Source: an uncultured Campylobacter sp.
GTDB taxonomy: Bacteria > Campylobacterota > Campylobacteria > Campylobacterales > Campylobacteraceae
NCBI RefSeq assembly: GCF_937980635.1
Contig: NZ_CALJPG010000019.1
Span: forward strand, 1 to 36,580
Reading direction: 5' to 3'
DNA length: 36,580 bases
The position numbers were made by a program, and so were the translations under genes. Below the pieces are notes generated by a model. The model was given only the letters and a program-made list of their open reading frames with translations, had not been told where the DNA came from and did no database searches. Shown here piece after piece: positions 32,305-36,580 of the stretch; the first letter of the stretch is position 1; each line of letters opens with the position of its first letter.

Positions 32305-33552
32305 TTACCAATCAACCGATTGAATTTTACCCACTCTTAACGGAAATTGAAAACTTTTATTCTCGTTAACTCTGATAATACCTACCGAGCTTCCGCCGCC
32401 GTCTTGCTTGATAAACATAATGCTACCGCCATCGCTAGAAAATCTAGGAAACATATTTTTGCCGCTAGCCGTTAACTGGCGAATCATATCGGTTTGAGTT
32501 GAGATTAAATATATATTAAATCCGCCCCCGCCGTCGCGGCTAGAGTAAGTAACGTAATTGCCATTTGTGCTGATGGAGTTATTGTTTTTGCCGTGATAGA
32601 CGAGCTGCTGAACGTTGCCGCCATTTATGCTAGTGGCAAATACGTTCGGATAACCTAAACGATCGCTCACAAAAGCCACGCGCGAATCGCCGTCGATAAA
32701 ATTTCCATTTACATCAATGCCTGCATAATCAGTAATTTGCTTAGCGCTGCCCGAGGCTATATCATATAAATAAATATCGGGTTGATCTTTAGGCGCATTG
32801 GTGATTAGAAGCTTTCTGCCGTCGGCGCTTACATCTGAAGCTATCGTCATGCCATGACCGGTAAAAATTTTACTCTTGCTACCGTTGGATAGATTAAATT
32901 TATAGATAGCGGGCGTATTTTTATTGACATAGTAGGTATAATAAAATTCGTTCTGCGCTGCGCTTGCCCATTTAGGGAAGATATTTAATCCGCCGCGAAG
33001 CACAACCTGCTGGTAAGTAAGCGTATAATCAGCCACCATGATCTCGCTCTCGCGCGTCGAAGTGTAGCGAGATAGCAAAATCATCTCCTTCATCCAATCG
33101 ACGTTTGAATAGCCTAGTTGCTTGACTATCTCAGATACCGCCATGTGTGCTAAAAATGGATACTTTTCAGCATTAGAGAGCGTAAAGCTCTTCTCGTACA
33201 TCACCCTGCCGCTGTTTGCTTCGAGCACTTTGGCTTTTAGGCTCATCGGCGAGCTTTTATCACTTACCGCGTAGCGCACGATAAGAGCGGCACCGCTAGA
33301 GCCTAGATTGTCGGAAGCGCCCGCATCATAGCTGCTTTGTAAATACTCGTCGCTGACTTCAAAAGTCGCGCCAACCTTTAGATCGCCCACCATAAGTTTA
33401 AAGAATTTGTTGCCAAATTCTGAATTCGCAAGGTTCGATGCATCTTGAACGACGATTTTAGGTAGATTTACCCCTTCGTTTACGATAGACATAGTCGCAT
33501 CTGCCGCGAAAATGCTACTACAAAATGCAAGAATCAAAAGTAGTTTCTTCAT
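32305..33552 (-). CDS. tolB: Tol-Pal system protein TolB
   Basis: This is a 415-residue periplasmic beta-propeller that links TolA and Pal. It has a signal peptide (MKKLLLILAFCSSIFA) and an N-terminal domain to about residue 145. The propeller repeats carry the family's ADGRKLLITNAPKDQPDIYLYDIASG, DGDSRVAFVSDRLGYPNVFATSINGG, YSSRDGGGGFNIYLIS and MFPRFSSDGGSIMF. AAGGAG precedes the ATG. It sits 56 bases upstream of pal and follows the small TolA-like gene by 15 bases. Confidence 0.95.
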   Translation of the reverse strand: MKKLLLILAFCSSIFAADATMSIVNEGVNLPKIVVQDASNLANSEFGNKFFKLMVGDLKVGATFEVSDEYLQSSYDAGASDNLGSSGAALIVRYAVSDKSSPMSLKAKVLEANSGRVMYEKSFTLSNAEKYPFLAHMAVSEIVKQLGYSNVDWMKEMILLSRYTSTRESEIMVADYTLTYQQVVLRGGLNIFPKWASAAQNEFYYTYYVNKNTPAIYKFNLSNGSKSKIFTGHGMTIASDVSADGRKLLITNAPKDQPDIYLYDIASGSAKQITDYAGIDVNGNFIDGDSRVAFVSDRLGYPNVFATSINGGNVQQLVYHGKNNNSISTNGNYVTYSSRDGGGGFNIYLISTQTDMIRQLTASGKNMFPRFSSDGGSIMFIKQDGGGSSVGIIRVNENKSFQFPLRVGKIQSVDW

Positions 33553-33567
33553 CTTTTCTCCTTAAAT

Positions 33568-33963
33568 TTAATTTGCTACGTCGGATAATACCATTTCAAA
33601 TGTGTGAGATTTATTATCCGGTGATTTTGGAAAGCTTCGCTTAGGAAGCTCATCTAAAAATTTCCTTAGCTTTTGGTTAAATTCTGTGCTACGCCCAAGC
33701 TCTAAAATTTGATAATTTAAAACTCGTCCATTGTTGCTAAATTCTATACGGACTCTAGCCTCATCGGAAATGTCCACTTGATACTCTGTCCATAGAGCTT
33801 GCAATTTAGACGCCATCTGCGAAAAATAAGCATCTGGCTCCTTTGAAATTTGAATTTTACCAGATTTTTGCGAAACGGAATTTCTTTCATAAGTAAAATT
33901 CTGCTCCGAATCCGCCGAAAAAAGCATACAGCAAAACGCAAAAATACAAAAAAGTCTCTTCAC
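33568..33963 (-). CDS. Secreted stand-alone TolA C-terminal-domain paralogue
   Basis: This is a 131-residue exported protein with a signal peptide (MKRLFCIFAFCCMLFSA) and no further membrane segment. Residues from about 46 to 131 closely match the C-terminal domain of the TolA encoded directly upstream: ELGRSTEFNQKLRKFLDEL against ELGRETEFNQKLRDFLDNL, and FPKSPDNKSHTFEMVLSDV against FPKSPDGASHEIDTRMSDV. I find no counterpart between tolA and tolB in C. jejuni from memory. It probably arose by tandem duplication of the tolA 3' end plus capture of a signal peptide. It may compete for or modulate TolA contacts with TolB, Pal or colicins. The gap to tolA is 18 bases, so it is co-transcribed. Function not shown. 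Confidence 0.85.
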   Translation of the reverse strand: MKRLFCIFAFCCMLFSADSEQNFTYERNSVSQKSGKIQISKEPDAYFSQMASKLQALWTEYQVDISDEARVRIEFSNNGRVLNYQILELGRSTEFNQKLRKFLDELPKRSFPKSPDNKSHTFEMVLSDVAN

Positions 33964-33981
33964 TTTTTTCCCTTACGAATT

Positions 33982-34962
33982 CTAATTTGTCTTCATCACG
34001 TCGGACATCCTAGTATCAATCTCGTGCGATGCTCCGTCGGGAGATTTCGGGAAAGTCTGAGTCGATAGATTATCCAAAAAATCTCGCAACTTCTGATTAA
34101 ATTCCGTCTCTCGCCCCAGCTCTATAATAGTATAATCCGCCACTCGCCCATCTGCGCTAAAGACTATCTTAATCCTTGCGTCGTCCTTCGCGGTCGCCAC
34201 ATATCTACTCCATAGAACTTGAAGCTTCTTCTCGATAGCGCCGTAATAAGCGTTATACTCGCCTGTCCTTTGCGTCCTGCCGCCAAGCTTATCGGATTTG
34301 ACCACAGCATTTTTAGATGCTGCTTTATCCTTAGCACTAGAGGTAGCGGTTTCTTTATCGGACTTTTTGTTACTCTGAACGGCGTCGCTAGCTTTAGCGC
34401 TCTCCTCAAGCTTCTTATTGTCCTTAGTCGTATCCGAAAAAAGATCGCTCAAGCTCGGTTTTTCCTCTTTTTTTGGCTCCGACTTAGCTTCCTCTTTTTT
34501 CTCTACTACTTTTTCGGAAGGTTTATCTTCCAACTTAGGCTCGGGCTTGGGCTCCTCTTTTTTGGGCTCAGCCTTAGGCTCGTCCTTTTTAGGTTCCGGC
34601 TTCGGCTCTTCCTTCGGCTTTTCGGGCTCTTTTGGCTTCGCCTGCACCGGAGGTGGCGGAACTACTTGCGCCGTAGTCTTAATTTTATCCTCCGGCACAT
34701 CCTTCACATTCTTATTTTCAAACTCGCCTTGCTTTGTTTCTTTAGCGATTTCAGGCGCGGACGGAAGTTTATCATCTATTTCGAAATCAAAAGTAACATC
34801 CATATAATCGTTGGGATTGTCAGTATATTTTTTAAATTTTTCCTGCGGCTTTGAAATTTGATATAAAAGAACAAAAATCACCAGCAGATAGGCAAAAAGG
34901 GCGATTAAAAACGATTTAAAATTATCGTATTTAACCCCCGTAAAATTTGAATAATTAGCCAT
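33982..34962 (-). CDS. tolA: TolA, TonB/TolA-family energy-transducing protein
   Basis: TolA spans the periplasm and couples the proton-driven TolQR motor to Pal and TolB. The 326-residue protein has a single N-terminal transmembrane anchor (about 15-36, FKSFLIALFAYLLVIFVLLY). A long Pro/Lys/Glu linker follows (about 100-210, with VPPPPVQAKPKEPEKPKEEPK and PKPEPKKDEPK-type repeats), then a C-terminal domain of about 90 residues (NAYYGAIEKKLQVLWSRY...RIKIVFSADGRVADYTIIELGRE). The linker repeats are the reason for its length. The start overlaps tolR by 8 bases. TonB is the alternative name, but its place between tolR and tolB fixes the role. Confidence 0.93.
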   Translation of the reverse strand: MANYSNFTGVKYDNFKSFLIALFAYLLVIFVLLYQISKPQEKFKKYTDNPNDYMDVTFDFEIDDKLPSAPEIAKETKQGEFENKNVKDVPEDKIKTTAQVVPPPPVQAKPKEPEKPKEEPKPEPKKDEPKAEPKKEEPKPEPKLEDKPSEKVVEKKEEAKSEPKKEEKPSLSDLFSDTTKDNKKLEESAKASDAVQSNKKSDKETATSSAKDKAASKNAVVKSDKLGGRTQRTGEYNAYYGAIEKKLQVLWSRYVATAKDDARIKIVFSADGRVADYTIIELGRETEFNQKLRDFLDNLSTQTFPKSPDGASHEIDTRMSDVMKTN

Positions 34963-35353
34963 TTGTTTGAAGCGCGACTTTTGTAAAACCCGCTTGCTTT
35001 AAGCTCTTTAAGACAAACATCACATCGTCGTAAACGAGTCTCTTATCGGCTTGGATATAGACGGGTTTTTCCAAGCTATACTTGCCGGTGCCTTTAAGCA
35101 GCACGAGATTATCCGGGAATTCAGCTAGGTTCATCGAGCTTTTGTCGATATAAACCTTGCGATCTTCGCCGATACGCACAAGCAAGAATTCTGCGGTATT
35201 TTCCGAAACCTGTGCTTTTGAGCCACTAGGCAGTTCGATCTTTTCATCGTAGATAATCGCCGTTTGTGCGACCATTAAAATCGCTAGCAAAACAAGCATA
35301 ATATCAACGAGCGGAGTGATATTTAACTCTGGATTTTCGTCGAAATTATACAT
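34955..35353 (-). CDS. tolR: TolR, ExbD/TolR-family biopolymer transport protein
   Basis: TolR is part of the inner-membrane proton channel of the Tol system. The 132-residue protein has a short cytoplasmic N-terminus (MYNFDENPELNITPLVDIMLVLLAILMV) with the proton-binding Asp (LVDIMLVLL, about 17) in the single transmembrane segment (about 12-32). The C-terminal periplasmic domain follows (DRKVYIDKSSMNLAEFP...VYIQADKRLVYDDVMFVLKSLKQAGFTKVAL). It overlaps tolQ by one base and tolA by 8, so the three are translated together. Confidence 0.94.
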   Translation of the reverse strand: MYNFDENPELNITPLVDIMLVLLAILMVAQTAIIYDEKIELPSGSKAQVSENTAEFLLVRIGEDRKVYIDKSSMNLAEFPDNLVLLKGTGKYSLEKPVYIQADKRLVYDDVMFVLKSLKQAGFTKVALQTNG

Positions 35354-35928
35354 TAAATAGCTTTTCCAGTATTTGCTTTAAATAGCAAAATATCCGCTGT
35401 ACGATTTATAATGCTCATAACTTCGTATGCTTTGCGTTTTATAAGTAAGCTAAAGGTGTATGCGGGGATCGCTACAAAAATTCCACATCCTGTGGCAACC
35501 AGCGCCTCACTGATCGCAGGAGCGATGGTATCGATGCCGGAATTTCCGCTGCCAAGCTTGGAAAATGTGTGAAGTATGCTAACGACTGTACCAAATAGCC
35601 CGATAAACGGCGAAGTAGAAGCGACGATAGATAGCCAGGTAAGTCCGCTAGTGGAGTCGCGTTCGGCTTTACCTTTATAAATTTCCAAGGCCTCTTTTGA
35701 AATTTTATCGGTATTTACTTTTTGAAAAATAGAGCCCGAAAGCGAAATCCTACCGCCCATCAGCAAGGATTCGAGCGCCTTTGCTTCGCGGTGTTGCCAC
35801 GCACTAAGCCCTACAAATCTGGAGATCAAAATCGTAAAAGTTACGATAAAATAGACGGATAACCAAGAAAGCACGAATATCGTAATAAATGTGCTTCTCG
35901 TAAAATAACTTAAAATTAGATCTAGCAT
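35353..35928 (-). CDS. tolQ: TolQ, ExbB/MotA-family proton channel protein
   Basis: TolQ is the membrane pentamer of the Tol motor. The 191-residue protein has three hydrophobic helices (about 12-35, 98-125 and 140-162). The conserved TWLSIVASTSPFIGLFGTVVSILHTF and SEALVATGCGIFVAIPAYTF hold the family's channel-forming Thr/Gly/Pro residues. atpC ends 2 bases before its ATG, so it appears co-transcribed with the ATP synthase genes, as in C. jejuni. Confidence 0.94.
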   Translation of the reverse strand: MLDLILSYFTRSTFITIFVLSWLSVYFIVTFTILISRFVGLSAWQHREAKALESLLMGGRISLSGSIFQKVNTDKISKEALEIYKGKAERDSTSGLTWLSIVASTSPFIGLFGTVVSILHTFSKLGSGNSGIDTIAPAISEALVATGCGIFVAIPAYTFSLLIKRKAYEVMSIINRTADILLFKANTGKAI

Positions 35929-35930
35929 AT

Positions 35931-36335
35931 TTAACTTTGCCTTGCGAATTCGTCGACTCTAGCCATGATTGCTGCGGAATTTGCCGCATCGGAGCTAATG
36001 GACGCAAGCATATCTTTGGCGCGCTGCAAAGACTTCGCTACGGCGCTTTCGCTATCGCCCCCGATAGCTACGGCTTGAGTGGCTAGGATAGTAGTTTTTT
36101 CTTCGGTAACTTCCAAAAATCCGTCGTTTACCAAAACAAGCTGCTTTTTGCCGTCTTTATCTACGATCTCAACGACTCCGCCTTCGCTTTTGTCTTTAAG
36201 TCCCGTTAGCAAGCTCGCATGCCCCGGCAAAATACCCATTTCGCCAGTAATGCCGGGGAGCTGGACGGATTTGACCTCACCCGAAAAGACCATCCCTTCG
36301 GGTGTAACGATATCTAAAAGCAAAAATTCTTTCAT
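35931..36335 (-). CDS. atpC: ATP synthase epsilon subunit
   Basis: This is the regulatory subunit of the F1 rotor. The 134-residue protein starts MKEFLLLDIVTPEGMVFSGEV, the N-terminal beta sandwich, and has LPGITGEMGILPGHASLLTGL, the family signature. The C-terminal helical hairpin ends RAKDMLASISSDAANSAAIMARVDEF. AGGAATTTTAAG precedes the ATG. It follows atpD by 10 bases. Confidence 0.95.
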   Translation of the reverse strand: MKEFLLLDIVTPEGMVFSGEVKSVQLPGITGEMGILPGHASLLTGLKDKSEGGVVEIVDKDGKKQLVLVNDGFLEVTEEKTTILATQAVAIGGDSESAVAKSLQRAKDMLASISSDAANSAAIMARVDEFARQS

Positions 36336-36345
36336 CTTAAAATTC

Positions 36346-36580
36346 CTATGCTTTCATCTTTTCAGCTTTTGCTACTACCTCGTCGATATTTCCCACCATA
36401 TAAAAGGCATTCTCCGGCAGATCGTCGTATTTGCCCTCTAAAATTCCTTTAAAGCCAGCGATAGTTTCCTCTAGAGAGATATATTTGCCCGGACTTCCGG
36501 TAAATACCTCGGCTACGAAAAACGGCTGAGATAGGTAGCGTTCGATCTTTCTAGCGCGCTCGACTACAAGCTTATCCTCT
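36346..36580 (-). CDS. atpD: ATP synthase beta subunit, C-terminal part (cut by window edge)
   Basis: The last 77 residues of the catalytic F1 beta subunit are visible on the minus strand: VERARKIERYLSQPFFVAEVFTGSPGKYISLEETIAGFKGIL and the end NAFYMVGNIDEVVAKAEKMKA. FFVAEVFTG and the YMVGNIDEVV ending identify it. The rest of the gene lies past position 36580. It is followed by atpC. Confidence 0.95.
   Translation of the reverse strand, partial: EDKLVVERARKIERYLSQPFFVAEVFTGSPGKYISLEETIAGFKGILEGKYDDLPENAFYMVGNIDEVVAKAEKMKA

Overview
The window looks like the chromosome of an epsilonproteobacterium of the genus Campylobacter. Two gene orders match C. jejuni as I remember it: atpD-atpC-tolQ-tolR-tolA-tolB-pal-cpoB-slyD-fabD-mtnN-ttcA at the right end, and tal-serB, greA-lpxB and surE-ThiF family at the left. 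The base composition is less A+T-rich than C. jejuni, and the gene-free stretches are full of AAATTTTAAAATTT-like words. A higher-GC oral species such as C. gracilis would fit, but the species is an inference from memory.

Layout. 1-7417 (minus strand) carries peptidyl-tRNA hydrolase (cut by the edge), rplY, a PilT/PilU-type ATPase, transaldolase, serB, an LpxH-like hydrolase, argC, greA and lpxB. 7486-17137 (plus strand) carries a small lipoprotein, surE, a TcdA-like E1 enzyme, a nitroreductase, modD-modA-modB without modC, sodC, a DUF1104-like exported protein with an apparent frameshift, and a two-component pair. 17138-27897 is accessory in character, with long gene-free gaps. It holds a remnant of an isoaspartyl peptidase gene, a metallophosphoesterase, a polynucleotide kinase-RNA ligase fusion, the intact isoaspartyl peptidase, an RclC/DUF417-like membrane protein, thiL with a large repeat insertion, an EexN-like lipoprotein with a T-tract frameshift, and an aldehyde dehydrogenase. 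27898-36580 (minus strand) is one dense gene run from the ATP synthase end through Tol-Pal, slyD, fabD and mtnN to ttcA.

The most interesting unit is 18063-20235. One protein there combines a P-loop kinase domain with a T4 Rnl1-type RNA ligase domain, and the next gene encodes a calcineurin-like phosphoesterase. Together these are the three activities expected of an RNA end-healing and sealing system. The pair lies between two copies of the 3' end of the same peptidase gene, one intact and one decayed, which suggests a past insertion or duplication.

Other notable points are a stand-alone secreted copy of the TolA C-terminal domain inside the tol operon, in-frame tandem-repeat expansions in LpxB and ThiL, two probable frameshifts in small exported proteins, and a molybdate uptake cluster without its ATPase. 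No tRNA, rRNA, CRISPR array, transposase or phage structural gene was recognised. Coordinates of promoters and terminators were read by eye.
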